Assembly: GCA_017545865.1 (NCBI GenBank)
Contig: JAFWXO010000008.1
Location: forward strand, 62,001-126,000
Length of the DNA stretch: 64,000 bases
Direction: 5' to 3'
Source of the DNA: Clostridia bacterium
GTDB lineage: Bacteria > Bacillota > Clostridia > Christensenellales > Borkfalkiaceae
The notes beneath the pieces were generated by a model. The model was given only the letters and a program-made list of their open reading frames with translations. It was not told the origin of the DNA and made no database searches. This document shows, in pieces, positions 1 to 9,678 of this stretch (its first letter is position 1; each line of letters starts with the position of its first letter). The position numbers and the translations under genes are program-made.

Positions 1-261
1 ATTCCGCAAGCGATTAAGAACGTTATCCCTTCAATCGGTAACGAAATTATCGCGCTTATTAAAGAAACTTCAATCGTTTCAATGGTAGGCGGGCTTTACG
101 ACTTGACGTTAGTTGCTAAAATCGTTGGCGGTGGTAACCAACTTGCTAACTTCTTAGCGCCTATGACGGTTGCAGCCCTTTTCTATCTCGTTATAGTTTA
201 CACTTTAACTTTCATCATCAAACTTATCGAAAGGAGGTTAAGAGCAAGTGACAAACGTTAA
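1..261 (+). CDS. Amino-acid ABC transporter permease, C-terminal part (5' end outside window)
   Basis: The open frame enters from the left edge and ends at TAA 259-261, leaving 86 residues. It reads as the C-terminal end of a polar amino-acid (HisM/GlnP type) permease. It has the cytoplasmic loop that contacts the ATPase (sequence around [16 protein letters not shown]) and a final membrane helix (about residues 58-76), and ends in a basic tail. The downstream ATPase gene overlaps it by 14 bp, and that gene's ribosome binding site (AAGGAGG, 231-237) lies inside this frame, so the two are translationally linked. Substrate specificity cannot be told from this fragment. Confidence 0.9.
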   Translation: MPQAIKNVIPSIGNEIIALIKETSIVSMVGGLYDLTLVAKIVGGGNQLANFLAPMTVAALFYLVIVYTLTFIIKLIERRLRASDKR

Positions 262-1048
262 ACCTATCTTAAACGTTAAAAACGTTTATAAAAACTTTGG
301 CAAACTCCACGTTTTAAACGGCGTTTCGCTCGATATTAAACAAGGCGAAAAGGTCGTTATTATAGGACCTTCCGGCTCTGGTAAATCTACCCTACTTCGC
401 TGTATGAACCTTTTGGAAACCCCAAACAAGGGCGAAGTGTGGCTTGACGATCAAATGCTCACCCCCATAGATAAAGAACTTCACGAAGGTTTTACCAAAA
501 AAGAACTTAAAGTTTTTGAGAAAAAACACCGCTTAGATATTAACAAAGGCAGAGCGCAAATGGGCATGGTGTTCCAACACTTTAACCTTTTCAACAACAA
601 AACGGTTATGGGCAATATGATACTCGCCCCAGTTCAACTCAAGCTCAAAACTAAAGAACAAGCGATTGCCGATGCTGAAAAACTTTTACAAAGAATAGGT
701 CTTTTAGATAAAAAAGACGTTTATCCGTCAACTTTATCCGGCGGTCAAAAGCAACGTATTGCGATTGCAAGAGCGCTCAATATGAACCCAAAAGTTCTTC
801 TCTTTGACGAGCCTACTTCCGCTCTTGATCCCGAAATGGTTGGCGAAGTTTTAGAACTTATGAAAGACTTAGCTCGCGATGGCATGACGATGGTTATCGT
901 AACGCACGAAATGGGCTTTGCTAAAGAAATTGCAAACCGCATTATCTTTATCGACGAAGGCGTTATCAAAGAAGAAGCGTCACCTGAGGAATTCTTTGAA
1001 AACCCCAAAGATGAAAGACTTAAAGAATTTTTATCAAAAGTGCTTTAA
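248..1048 (+). CDS. Polar amino-acid ABC transporter ATP-binding protein (GlnQ/HisP-like)
   Basis: This 266-residue ATPase should power import of a polar amino acid through the permease encoded just upstream. Walker A is GPSGSGKST (about residues 41-49), the ABC signature is LSGGQKQR (about 164), and Walker B is [13 protein letters not shown] followed by the switch histidine in VTHEMGF. An insertion of about 30 residues after Walker A (around residues 80-105) makes it a little longer than the usual 240-250 residues. It starts at GTG 248, supported by AAGGAGG ten bases upstream. It is the last gene of its operon, followed directly by a strong terminator. Family assignment is firm; the transported amino acid is unknown. 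Confidence 0.95.
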   Translation: MTNVKPILNVKNVYKNFGKLHVLNGVSLDIKQGEKVVIIGPSGSGKSTLLRCMNLLETPNKGEVWLDDQMLTPIDKELHEGFTKKELKVFEKKHRLDINKGRAQMGMVFQHFNLFNNKTVMGNMILAPVQLKLKTKEQAIADAEKLLQRIGLLDKKDVYPSTLSGGQKQRIAIARALNMNPKVLLFDEPTSALDPEMVGEVLELMKDLARDGMTMVIVTHEMGFAKEIANRIIFIDEGVIKEEASPEEFFENPKDERLKEFLSKVL

Positions 1049-1053
1049 AAACA

Positions 1054-1086
1054 AAAAAACGAGTGAACGTTCACTCGTTTTTTTAT
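1054..1086 (+). terminator. Rho-independent terminator after the amino-acid transporter operon
   Basis: A perfect inverted repeat (arms AAACGAGTGA and TCACTCGTTT around ACGT) is followed by a T run. It begins six bases after the ATPase stop codon. The A run on its left side means it could also serve the MATE gene, which ends at 1096 on the other strand. Confidence 0.85.
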
Positions 1087-1095
1087 TGCTAAATT

Positions 1096-2430
1096 TTAAT
1101 ATCCGTATTTCTTTCGCTTTATAATTATAAACAAAGAGCCTAAAATCGCCGCCATAAACTCCGCAACTACAACCGACCACCAAATACCTTCAATCTCGAA
1201 AATAAGCGGTAATAAAAGCACTGCGCCCGCTTGGAATACGAGCGTTCTTAAAAAGGAAACGAGCGCCGAAATAAGCCCGTTGCTAAGCGCCGTAAAAAAG
1301 CCCGAAGAAAATATTGCAAAACCCATAAATAAAAACGAAATTGCAAATATTCTAAAACCAGATGCGGTGAGAGATATAAGTTCTTTATCGTAACCAACGA
1401 ATATAAACGCCAACGGGTTTGCAAAGGCTTCTGCAACAAAAACCATAACCGCGCTGAGTATCGCCGTGATAATTAAACTTTTAATAAGTATCTCTTTCAG
1501 TTCTTTATTTCGCTTTGCCCCATAGTTAAACCCAACGACTGGCGCAACGCCTATCGAATAACCGATAAACGCCGACGCGAACATAAAACTTATATACATC
1601 ATAACGCCGTACGACGCAACGCCGCTTTCGCCCGCGTATTTTAAAAGTTGAATATTATATAGCATACCAACTAAGTTCATTGAAACGTTGCTCATAAATT
1701 CAGACGAGCCGTTAACAACCGCCTTAACGAGCGCGTTGCCGTAAAACTTAGTTTTAACTATTCTTAAAATACTGTCGTTCTTTCTTAAAAAATAAATAAT
1801 AGGCACTAAACCGCCAACGATTTGGCTAACGCCCGTTGCAATCGCCGCGCCTAAAAGTTTATGCTCTAACGGCAAAAAGCCAACCAAAACGGCATCTAAC
1901 ACCATATTAGTTACGCCTGCAATTAGCGTTATCGTAAACCCAAGCCCCGGTTTTTCAGCCGTTACGAAAAAACTTTGAAACAAAAGTTGCAAGCAGAAAA
2001 ATGGGAGCGCTAAAAGTATAACCCTTGCATACAAAACTGAACACTCTAAAAGTTCTCCGCTTGCGCCGAGCATTATAGATAAAGGTCGCGCAAATATTAT
2101 GCCGATAACGGCGAATAACACGCCGAGAAAAAGGGTTACTAATACAAATAGCGAAAAGTATTCGTTCGCTCTTTTTTTATCCTCTTCGCCAAGCGTTTTT
2201 GCAACGATAGCCGTTCCGCCCGTGCCGAAAATAAAGCCAACGGTTGCAAGTATCATAAGGAGCGGGAATATAAGATTTACCGCGGCAAACGGCGTTTTAC
2301 CTGCAAAATTGGACACGAAAAATCCGTCTACCATACCGTAAACGGACGTGAAAACCATCATAAGTATTGACGGCATTGTGAACTTTAAAAGTTTTTTGTA
2401 AGTAAAATGGTCGGAAAGTTTAATTCTCAT
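1096..2430 (-). CDS. MATE family efflux transporter
   Basis: A 444-residue polytopic membrane protein of the multidrug and toxin extrusion family, which exports organic cations or other small molecules using H+ or Na+ gradients. About twelve hydrophobic segments are visible in two similar halves. Typical family sequences include SVYGMVDGFFVSNFAGKTPFA near the N terminus and GFNYGAKRNKEL in the middle of the second half. Its start overlaps the end of the cation diffusion facilitator gene by 11 bp, and it has no clear ribosome binding site, so translation is probably coupled. It is the last gene of the secA operon. The substrate cannot be inferred. Confidence 0.92.
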   Translation of the reverse strand: MRIKLSDHFTYKKLLKFTMPSILMMVFTSVYGMVDGFFVSNFAGKTPFAAVNLIFPLLMILATVGFIFGTGGTAIVAKTLGEEDKKRANEYFSLFVLVTLFLGVLFAVIGIIFARPLSIMLGASGELLECSVLYARVILLALPFFCLQLLFQSFFVTAEKPGLGFTITLIAGVTNMVLDAVLVGFLPLEHKLLGAAIATGVSQIVGGLVPIIYFLRKNDSILRIVKTKFYGNALVKAVVNGSSEFMSNVSMNLVGMLYNIQLLKYAGESGVASYGVMMYISFMFASAFIGYSIGVAPVVGFNYGAKRNKELKEILIKSLIITAILSAVMVFVAEAFANPLAFIFVGYDKELISLTASGFRIFAISFLFMGFAIFSSGFFTALSNGLISALVSFLRTLVFQAGAVLLLPLIFEIEGIWWSVVVAEFMAAILGSLFIIIKRKKYGY

Positions 2431-3589
2431 AAAAAAGTTTGTCTATCGTGATAACCGCATCAAATTTAGGGTAACTCTCTTTTATAAGTTTGATAAGCCC
2501 GTCTTTAACGTCACACTCACTTAAATCGCAATTATACGGCATAACACAGTCGAAAATAACTATGTTTCTAAACTTGCCGTCAACCACTCTAACGTCGTGA
2601 ACGGAAAGCGATTCGTTAACCTTTTTAACGTTATCGTGCAAAAAATTGCGCATTTCAACGGCTAAAGGATTAGTTGTGGAAACGGGATCGTAGTGAATAA
2701 CTATTTGAAGCCCGTCTTCTTCATAGAAAATCTTCTCTATTTTGTCGATAAGTTCGTGGCTCTCGATAACGTCGCCTTCAGCAGCCATTTCAACGTGAAC
2801 GGATGCAAAACTTCTGCCAACGCCGTAATCGTGAACGATAAGGTCGTGAATACCTAAAACGCCTTCGTAACTTAAAAGTTTTTCTTTAATCTTATCAACC
2901 GTTTCTTGTTCGGGCGGACGGCCGAGTAAACTTGCAAGCGTATCTTTAAGTAAGCCAAGCCCACTAAACATTATAAACACGGCAACCGCCACCGCCATAA
3001 CACCGTCAAGCGGGAAATCTATAAACGAACTTAATATCAAAGATATTAAAACGGCGGTTGTGGAGATAGCGTCGTTGCGAGCGTCAACTGCGGTTGCGCG
3101 GAGGGCATCGGAGTTTATCTTTTTGCCAGCCGAATAGTTGATGATAGCCAAAAAGATTTTAGCAACGATTGAAACGGCTAAAATAACTACCGCTATTATT
3201 GAAAATATAACGGCTGACGGATTGATAATTTTATCAATACCGCTCTTTAATAGTTCCACGCCGATAACCATAATAAGTATAGTTACGATAAACGCTGAAA
3301 CGTATTCGTACCTACCGTGCCCGTAAGGGTGCTCCTTGTCGGCTGGGCGTGAAGAAAGTTTAAACCCAACGAAATTTATAACGCTACTTGAAGCGTCGCC
3401 AAGGTTATTGAGCGCATCTGCAACAACGGCAACCGAGCCTGAAATTAACCCCGCTAAAATTTTAATTCCGCAAAGTATAATATTAAAAATTATTCCTATA
3501 ATGCTCGCCACTTTTCCGTAAGCCGTTCTCACTTCTTGATTGCAAACGTCACTTGAATTTTTAACGAACATACCGATAAAATTTGCCAT
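2420..3589 (-). CDS. Cation diffusion facilitator (CDF) family metal transporter
   Basis: This 389-residue protein should export divalent metal ions (Zn2+, Mn2+ or Fe2+) in exchange for protons. The membrane part has six helices. The metal-site signature ADALNNLGDA is in the second and EHPYGHGRYEYV follows, as in CDF proteins with a cytoplasmic histidine region. The cytoplasmic dimerisation domain begins around residue 225 and is followed by about 80 further residues (RNFLHDNVKKVN onward), which look like a second, degenerate dimerisation repeat. The gene sits three bases after tsaD and overlaps the MATE gene. Confidence 0.92.
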   Translation of the reverse strand: MANFIGMFVKNSSDVCNQEVRTAYGKVASIIGIIFNIILCGIKILAGLISGSVAVVADALNNLGDASSSVINFVGFKLSSRPADKEHPYGHGRYEYVSAFIVTILIMVIGVELLKSGIDKIINPSAVIFSIIAVVILAVSIVAKIFLAIINYSAGKKINSDALRATAVDARNDAISTTAVLISLILSSFIDFPLDGVMAVAVAVFIMFSGLGLLKDTLASLLGRPPEQETVDKIKEKLLSYEGVLGIHDLIVHDYGVGRSFASVHVEMAAEGDVIESHELIDKIEKIFYEEDGLQIVIHYDPVSTTNPLAVEMRNFLHDNVKKVNESLSVHDVRVVDGKFRNIVIFDCVMPYNCDLSECDVKDGLIKLIKESYPKFDAVITIDKLFYEN

Positions 3590-3592
3590 AAT

Positions 3593-4648
3593 TTACCTTG
3601 TTGCCGTAATATCGATAAACGCGTTGGCGTTCAAATCTATATCGGCAAAGTTTTTTCTAAGATATTGGATATAGCCTTCCGCTCCTATCATTGAAGCGTT
3701 ATCCGTGCAAAGTTTCTTTTCGGGTAAAACGAGTTTTACACCGCTTTTTTCACACTCTTTTATAAGGTTTTCTCTCAAATAGCCGTTAGCCGAAACGCCA
3801 CCGCCAATAGATAAAACTTTATAACCGCGCTCTTTAACCGCTTGGAGCGCTTTTTTAATCAAAACGTCAAGCGCGGAACTTTGGAAAGAGCAAGCAATAT
3901 CCGCCTTATTATAATATTCGCCCTTTTGCTCTTTGGTGTGAACGTAATTGATAACGGCGGTTTTTAAACCGCTATAAGAAAAATCGTAACCCGACTTTCC
4001 TTTTAGCATTACGGGAAGTTCAATATTGTTCTCCCCTTCCCTTGCAAGCCTTTCAACGTTAGGCCCACCTGGGTAAGAAAGACCTAAAACCCTTGCAACT
4101 TTATCAAACGCTTCGCCTGCTGCATCGTCAAGCGTACCGCCCAAAACTTCAAAGTCAACGTAGTCCTTAACGTCGATAATAGCGGTGTGGCCACCACTTG
4201 CAAGCAAGCATATAAACGGTGGTTTTAACGCCTTATCGGTTAAATATCCTGCCGAAACGTGCCCGCGAACGTGGTTTACGGGAATAAGCGGAATACCGAG
4301 CGAAAAAGCAAGCGCCTTAGCGTATGAAACGCCAACGAGTAGCGCGCCGATAAGCCCAGAGCCGAACGTTACGGCAATAGCGTCTAAATCGTTAAGCGTT
4401 ATGCCCGCGTCCTTTACCGCCTTTTCAACGGTTAAAGATATTGCTGTGGTGTGCATGCGCGAAGCAATTTCGGGAACTACTCCGCCAAAGGGAATATGCT
4501 CCGTCATTGAACTCATTATAACCGACGATAAAATTTCTCTACCGCCCTTTATAACCGAGCCCGCAGTTTCGTCACAACTTGATTCTATTGCAAGTATTAA
4601 GGCATCTTCTTTTAAAGATGCCGTTTTAATTTTGTCTATATATTTCAT
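3593..4648 (-). CDS. tsaD: tRNA N6-adenosine threonylcarbamoyltransferase TsaD
   Basis: TsaD transfers the threonylcarbamoyl group from TC-AMP to A37 of ANN-decoding tRNAs, working with TsaB, TsaE and TsaC. None of those partners is in the window. The 351-residue protein has the ASKHA-fold start ILAIESSCDETAG, the metal-binding HVRGHVSAGYL (HxxxH) and the ATP-binding SGGHTAI and GGGVSANGYLR segments. The first 16 residues before the conserved core are slightly longer than usual. The ATG follows the prfB stop codon by one base and lacks a ribosome binding site, which suggests coupling to prfB. Confidence 0.96.
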   Translation of the reverse strand: MKYIDKIKTASLKEDALILAIESSCDETAGSVIKGGREILSSVIMSSMTEHIPFGGVVPEIASRMHTTAISLTVEKAVKDAGITLNDLDAIAVTFGSGLIGALLVGVSYAKALAFSLGIPLIPVNHVRGHVSAGYLTDKALKPPFICLLASGGHTAIIDVKDYVDFEVLGGTLDDAAGEAFDKVARVLGLSYPGGPNVERLAREGENNIELPVMLKGKSGYDFSYSGLKTAVINYVHTKEQKGEYYNKADIACSFQSSALDVLIKKALQAVKERGYKVLSIGGGVSANGYLRENLIKECEKSGVKLVLPEKKLCTDNASMIGAEGYIQYLRKNFADIDLNANAFIDITATR

Positions 4649-4649
4649 T

Positions 4650-5747
4650 TTAAGATTTTTTCAAATAATCAACGATAAATAAGTCAATATCCCCGTCCAT
4701 AACCGCTTGAACATTAGAGTTTTCAGCGCCCGTTCTATGATCTTTAACAAGCGTGTACGGGCAGAATACGTAAGAACGGATTTGGCTACCCCACTCAATC
4801 TTTTTGATTTCGCCTTTAATCTCTTGCGCTTCAGCCATTTTCTCGGCTTCTCTTCTTTCAACGAGTTTACTCATAAGCATACGCATCGCTTGTTCACGGT
4901 TTTGAATTTGAGAACGTTCGTTTTGGCACGCTACGATAATGCCCGTTGGCAAGTGAGTTATTCTAATAGCCGATTCAGTTTTGTTAACGTGTTGACCGCC
5001 CGCGCCCGAAGAACGATAGGTATCAACCTTAATTTCGTCGGGGCGAATTTCAATACTGTCATCACTGTCGATTTCAGGCATAACTTCTACCGATGAAAAG
5101 GACGTTTGCCTTCTTGCGTTTGCATCGAACGGAGAAATTCTAACCAAACGGTGAACGCCTTTTTCCGCCTTTAAATAGCCGTAAGCGTTAACTCCTTCAA
5201 CCCTAAACGAAACGGACTTAATGCCCGCGCTATCGCCTTCTAAACGATCGAGTTCAGTAAGTTTATAACCGTGCTTTTCCGAATATAAAATATACATACG
5301 GTAAAGCATTTCAGTCCAGTCGCACGCTTCAGTACCGCCTGCGCCCGCGTGCAAGGTCATAATTGCGCTTGAAGAATCGTATTTACCGCGAAGAAGGGCT
5401 TGTAAGCGAATTTTTTCTATATCTTCTTCCGCTTCTTTAAGTTCCGCTTCAACTTCAGCCATAAAGCTATCGTCGTTTTCTTCTTCGGATAAAACTATCA
5501 TTTCTTCCGCATCTGAAATCGCCTTTTCAGCCCTATCAAAAACTTCAATCTTATTTCTTATTGCTTGCGCCTTTTTAGAATACTCAGCAGACTTTTTAAG
5601 GTCGGTATACACTTCTTCCTTTTCAAGTTCAGATTCGATTGAAGAAAGTTCACTTCTTGCGGTATCAATATCGAGCGAATAACCCGCTTCTTTTAAAGTT
5701 TCTTTAAGGTCGCTTATTTTTTGCCAGTATAAATCAGTTCTAATCAT
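4650..5747 (-). CDS. prfB: Peptide chain release factor 2 (RF2)
   Basis: RF2 ends translation at UAA and UGA. The 365-residue product carries the stop-codon recognition motif SPF (VRISPFDANARRQTSF) and the hydrolysis motif GGQ in SSGAGGQHVNKTESA. I chose ATG 5747, two bases after the secA stop; the frame stays open to a TTG at 5765 inside secA. The N-terminal helical domain is complete in a single frame, and no CTTTGA slip site or in-frame TGA is present, so this copy lacks the autoregulatory +1 frameshift found in many bacteria. There is no good ribosome binding site, so coupling to secA is likely. Confidence 0.96.
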   Translation of the reverse strand: MIRTDLYWQKISDLKETLKEAGYSLDIDTARSELSSIESELEKEEVYTDLKKSAEYSKKAQAIRNKIEVFDRAEKAISDAEEMIVLSEEENDDSFMAEVEAELKEAEEDIEKIRLQALLRGKYDSSSAIMTLHAGAGGTEACDWTEMLYRMYILYSEKHGYKLTELDRLEGDSAGIKSVSFRVEGVNAYGYLKAEKGVHRLVRISPFDANARRQTSFSSVEVMPEIDSDDSIEIRPDEIKVDTYRSSGAGGQHVNKTESAIRITHLPTGIIVACQNERSQIQNREQAMRMLMSKLVERREAEKMAEAQEIKGEIKKIEWGSQIRSYVFCPYTLVKDHRTGAENSNVQAVMDGDIDLFIVDYLKKS

Positions 5748-5749
5748 TT

Positions 5750-8440
5750 TCAGTTTTGTCCACAACAGTTTTTATATTTCTTTCCGCTACCACAAGGACA
5801 GGGATCGTTTCTACCAACCTTTTTGCCTTTCACGATAGTTCCAGTAGGTCTATTTTCCGAACTACCGCCAGACGCGTTAAGATCAGACTTAACTTCACGC
5901 CTTACGGGAGTTGCTTTCACTTCGGACTTTAATAAGATAGTTACGGTGTCAACTTGAATTCTCTCAATCATATCTTCAAACATATCAAGACCTTCTCTCT
6001 TGTATGCGTTGATCGGGTTTTCGTGCGCGTAACCACGGAGAGAAATGCCTCTTTTTAACGTATCCATAGCGTCGATATGGTCAATCCACTTAGTATCAAC
6101 GTTTTTAAGAAGAACAACCCTTTCAAGTTCGTTAAAGTTAATGCCGATTTCAGCGTACTTTTTAATCTTTTCTTCGTAGATTTCAATAACCTTGCCGATA
6201 GTTCTATCCAAAATGGTTTGATAATCCCACTTTTCTAAACGGCTTTCGGTAAGATAGTTAGTGCCTTCGGGTAAAACTCTTTCTTCAAGAGCCTTATTGA
6301 GTTTTTCCCCGTCCCACTTTGACGGTTCTTGACCGATATTTACCGTTCTACCAATAATATTTGCAACGATATCGGGAATAAGGTTTAAAATCTTTTGGTG
6401 AGAATCTTCACCGCGTAAAACTGCGTTTCTTTCTTCGTAGATAACTTGGCGTTGAGTATTCATAACGTCGTCGTATTCAATAATTTGACGGCGAATACCA
6501 AAGTTCTTGCCTTCAATAGTTCTTTGCGCGTTTTCAATTTGCTTTGCAAGCATTTTAGATTGCATAGGCGTGTCTTCATCAACTTTGAACAAGTTGTAGA
6601 TAGACATAAGCCTTTCGCCACCGAAACGCTTAGCCAAATCGTCTTCAAGCGAAATATAGAAAAGCGAAGAACCCGGGTCGCCTTGACGACCTGCACGACC
6701 GCGAAGCTGGTTATCGATACGACGAGATTCGTGGCGCTCAGTACCGATAATTCTAAGACCGCCAAGCTCCATAACTTCCTTCTTTTCTTCTTCGGTAACG
6801 GCGGTGTGCTTTTGTAAAATATTTCTATAGTCTTCTCTAACTTTTAAAACTTCTTCGGAAACGTTTTGAACGTAAGAAGTTGCAAGTTCAATAACGCTCG
6901 GCTCAACGCCCTTGTTAACGAGTTCTTGCTTAGCAAGATATTCGGGGTTACCACCGAGCAAAATATCCGTACCACGACCAGCCATGTTGGTTGCGATAGT
7001 AACCGCGCCCTTTTTACCCGCTTGGGCGATGATTTGCGCTTCTTTTTGGTGGTTTTTAGCGTTTAAGATATTGTGTTTAACCCTATTTTTCAATAAGTGC
7101 TTTGAAATTTCTTCCGACTTTTCAACGGTAACCGTACCAACGAGCACGGGTTGACCTTTTTCGTGAGCGGTGATAATATCTTTGATTATCGCTCTCATTT
7201 TACCGCGTTCGGTAGAGTAAATAACGTCTGCCTCGTCCTTTCTAATAAGGGGGCGGTTGGTGGGAATTTCCAAAACGTCAAGCCCGTAAATAGTTCTAAA
7301 CTCTTCTTCTTCCGTTTTAGCAGTACCAGTCATACCCGAAAGTTTTTTGTATAAGCGGAAGTAGTTTTGGAAAGTTATCGTTGCGTGAGTTTTGTTTTCA
7401 TTTCTAACGGTAACGTTTTCTTTTGCTTCGATTGCTTGGTGAAGCCCGTCACTATAACGCCTACCGATCATAATACGGCCCGTAAACTCGTCGATAATCA
7501 AAATTTCCCCGTCTTGAACAAGGTAATCTCTATCGCGCTTGAAAACGTGATGAGCCTTTAAGGCTTGTTGAATATGGTGAGATAAATCGGCGTTCGATAT
7601 ATCCGAGAAACTTTCTATTCCAAAGAATTTTTCCGCCTTCATAGCGCCGCTTTCGGTAAGTTGAACGGACTTATCCTTAACGTCGAACGTGTAATCTTCT
7701 TCAGCGGTTAAACTCTTAACGAAACGGTTTGCTTGAATATAAAGTTCAGAAGACTTTCCACCCCTACCTGAAATGATAAGGGGAGTTCTTGCTTCGTCGA
7801 TTAAAATAGAGTCAACTTCGTCAACGATTGCGAACTCTAAGCCCCTTTGAACCATATCTTTAAGGTTAACTTTTAAGTTATCTCTTAAATAGTCAAAGCC
7901 GAATTCGTTGTTCGTGCCGTAAGTAATATCGCAAGCGTAGGCTTCTCTTTTTTGATCGTCAGTTAAAGAGTGAACGTTAACGCCAACGGTTAAACCTAAG
8001 TATTTGTAAACCTTTCCCATCCACTCCGCGTCACGCGAGGCAAGGTAATCGTTAACGGTAACGACGTGAACGCCCTTTCCCGTTAAAGCGTTAAGATACG
8101 CTGGGAGCGTTGCCATTAAGGTTTTACCTTCACCCGTTTTAAGTTCGGCGACTCTGCCTTCATGCACGCAAACGCCACCCATAAGTTGAACGCGATAGTG
8201 GCGCATATTTAATACTCTGTAACTTGCTTCTCTAACGGTTGCGAAAGCATCGGGCAAAATATCGTCTAAACTTTCGCCGTTTTTAAGCCTGTCTTTTAAA
8301 ATTTGAGTTTGAGATTTAAGCTCTTCTTCCGTCATCGCTTCATACTTTGGCGAAAGTTCCATAACGCTATCGGCAATCTTGCCAATGTTTTTAAGCCCTA
8401 CTCTCGTATCGTGAGTTAAAATATATTTGATTAAACCCAT
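5750..8440 (-). CDS. secA: Protein translocase ATPase SecA
   Basis: SecA drives secretory proteins through SecYEG. The 896-residue protein has Walker A in LKTGEGKTLMA, a Walker B DEVD (AIVDEVDSILID) and the GTDILLGG and ERHESRRIDNQLRGRAGRQG helicase motifs. A C-terminal SEC-C zinc motif (CPCGSGKKYKNCC) binds SecB or ribosomes. Length and motif order are normal. It is the first gene of the operon secA-prfB-tsaD-CDF-MATE. A promoter is visible at 8474-8502 and a GGAG ribosome binding site precedes the ATG. Confidence 0.98.
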   Translation of the reverse strand: MGLIKYILTHDTRVGLKNIGKIADSVMELSPKYEAMTEEELKSQTQILKDRLKNGESLDDILPDAFATVREASYRVLNMRHYRVQLMGGVCVHEGRVAELKTGEGKTLMATLPAYLNALTGKGVHVVTVNDYLASRDAEWMGKVYKYLGLTVGVNVHSLTDDQKREAYACDITYGTNNEFGFDYLRDNLKVNLKDMVQRGLEFAIVDEVDSILIDEARTPLIISGRGGKSSELYIQANRFVKSLTAEEDYTFDVKDKSVQLTESGAMKAEKFFGIESFSDISNADLSHHIQQALKAHHVFKRDRDYLVQDGEILIIDEFTGRIMIGRRYSDGLHQAIEAKENVTVRNENKTHATITFQNYFRLYKKLSGMTGTAKTEEEEFRTIYGLDVLEIPTNRPLIRKDEADVIYSTERGKMRAIIKDIITAHEKGQPVLVGTVTVEKSEEISKHLLKNRVKHNILNAKNHQKEAQIIAQAGKKGAVTIATNMAGRGTDILLGGNPEYLAKQELVNKGVEPSVIELATSYVQNVSEEVLKVREDYRNILQKHTAVTEEEKKEVMELGGLRIIGTERHESRRIDNQLRGRAGRQGDPGSSLFYISLEDDLAKRFGGERLMSIYNLFKVDEDTPMQSKMLAKQIENAQRTIEGKNFGIRRQIIEYDDVMNTQRQVIYEERNAVLRGEDSHQKILNLIPDIVANIIGRTVNIGQEPSKWDGEKLNKALEERVLPEGTNYLTESRLEKWDYQTILDRTIGKVIEIYEEKIKKYAEIGINFNELERVVLLKNVDTKWIDHIDAMDTLKRGISLRGYAHENPINAYKREGLDMFEDMIERIQVDTVTILLKSEVKATPVRREVKSDLNASGGSSENRPTGTIVKGKKVGRNDPCPCGSGKKYKNCCGQN

Positions 8441-8473
8441 TTTAAAATCTCCGTGTTTATAATATACTTTAAT

Positions 8474-8502
8474 ATTTTACTATATTTTAATATTTTAGTA
8501 AA
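8474..8502 (-). promoter_or_regulatory. Sigma-A-type promoter of the secA operon
   Basis: On the minus strand, TTTACT and TAAAAT are separated by 17 bp, which places the transcription start about 25-30 bases before secA. The whole spacer is extremely AT-rich. Confidence 0.6.
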
Positions 8503-8512
8503 CAGTTTTGAG

Positions 8513-8552
8513 CCAAAAAAATAGCCGTTATTTGTAAAAATAACGGTTTTTT
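8513..8552 (-). terminator. Rho-independent terminator after comFC
   Basis: Arms CCGTTATTT and AAATAACGG (9 bp, loop TTAC or its complement) are followed on the minus strand by a T run of seven. It starts just after the comFC stop codon and separates comFC from the secA promoter. Confidence 0.8.
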
Positions 8553-9267
8553 AATCGTAAAATACTGTTTTTGATATACTTGCAACGGTTAAAACGGTAA
8601 CGTTAGTTGCGCCAGCGCTCTTTAACGCCTTGGAAACGGCGTTGGCGGTAGAGCCTGTGGTCAAAACGTCGTCAATGAGCAAAACCGAGCGATTTTTAAC
8701 TAACTTTTTATCCGCTTTGAACGCTCCTTTTAGGTTTTTAACCCTGCCTTCAAAATTGAGTTTCGCCTGAGAATCAGTTTCTCTTATTTTGAAAACGCAA
8801 TCTAAAAGTTCAACGCCTGAAAGTTTACAAAACTCTTTTGCGATAAGTTTAGATTGATTATATCCCCTATCTTTCTCTCTCTTTTCACTAAGCGGAACGA
8901 AGGTAACAACGTCTACGCTAACGCCTAAGTCTTTATAGATTTCAAAGAGTTTTTCAGCGAAAAATCTAGCGTGATAACGGGCGTTGTTATATTTAAAATT
9001 TTGGATAACGCCACTTAAAACGGGCGTGTATTCGTAAACACTTCTCGCGCTATCAAAACTCAAATTCTTGCCCGAACACGAATCGCAATAACTCACGGGA
9101 TAAGGCGTTCTTCTTCCGCAAAAATTGCAACGGTTATGGTCGATTTCAATAAGCTTGTCCATACAATCTTTGCAAAAATACCCACCGAAAATCTCTTTAC
9201 CGCAGGAGTTACACGTCCACCTTTCGTAAAAGAGAGAACGGCGTATTAAATTTAAAAATTTTCTCAT
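8551..9267 (-). CDS. comFC: ComF family amidophosphoribosyltransferase-like protein
   Basis: This 238-residue protein belongs to the ComFC/GntX family, linked to DNA uptake in competent bacteria. The N-terminal zinc ribbon has paired cysteines (CNSCGKEIFGGYFCKDC, then CNFCGRR and CDSC). The C-terminal half is a phosphoribosyltransferase fold with the PRPP loop VLLIDDVLTTGSTANA. It overlaps the upstream LysM gene by four bases (ATGA). No other competence gene is in the window, so a role in transformation here is only a family-level guess. Confidence 0.9.
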   Translation of the reverse strand: MRKFLNLIRRSLFYERWTCNSCGKEIFGGYFCKDCMDKLIEIDHNRCNFCGRRTPYPVSYCDSCSGKNLSFDSARSVYEYTPVLSGVIQNFKYNNARYHARFFAEKLFEIYKDLGVSVDVVTFVPLSEKREKDRGYNQSKLIAKEFCKLSGVELLDCVFKIRETDSQAKLNFEGRVKNLKGAFKADKKLVKNRSVLLIDDVLTTGSTANAVSKALKSAGATNVTVLTVASISKTVFYD

Positions 9268-9566
9268 CTAACCACCTGCATAAACGGATAAATTTTATCC
9301 GTTTTGTTTATCCTTAAAAGTTCTTCTTCTGAAACGCCTAAAATTTTTGCAACGGAAGAAAGCGTGTCTTCAACGCCAACGGTGTACACCTTTTCATATC
9401 TTCCAACGAGCAAGTAATCGCCCGCGCTTATTTCGCCCGTTAAAAAATTTTCCTTAACGATAAGTTCTTTGCTCGTTGAAAACTTTTTAGCAACCGAAGT
9501 TAAAGTATCGCCCCTTTCAACGATATAAATACCACCGCCTAAAACGGCAAGACGCAAGTTAATCAT
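9264..9566 (-). CDS. Small protein with two LysM domains
   Basis: About 100 residues made almost entirely of two LysM repeats (YIVERGDTLTSVAKKF and YTVGVEDTLSSVAKIL), which bind peptidoglycan or spore-cortex glycans. There is no clear signal peptide, so it may be a cytoplasmic or spore-coat protein rather than a secreted one. I chose ATG 9566; a TTG six bases earlier is also possible. A TATAAA box lies exactly six bases upstream of the ATG and there is no ribosome binding site, suggesting a leaderless transcript. An alternative promoter (TTGACT, 17 bp, TATGAT) would start transcription inside the gene and favour a downstream start. It overlaps comFC by four bases. Confidence 0.75.
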   Translation of the reverse strand: MINLRLAVLGGGIYIVERGDTLTSVAKKFSTSKELIVKENFLTGEISAGDYLLVGRYEKVYTVGVEDTLSSVAKILGVSEEELLRINKTDKIYPFMQVVR

Positions 9567-9678
9567 ACTCAATTTATATTCTTAAGTCAACCTTTATATT
9601 CTAAGAACGGTTTTTCTTTAATAAAATAAATTAAAAACTATTTTTTGGGGTGACGTTATTAAAAAAATCGTAAAAACA

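Noticed and set aside
4185..4682. 165-residue open frame opposite tsaD
   Set aside because: Shadow of a complete conserved gene on the other strand; no domain or start signal.
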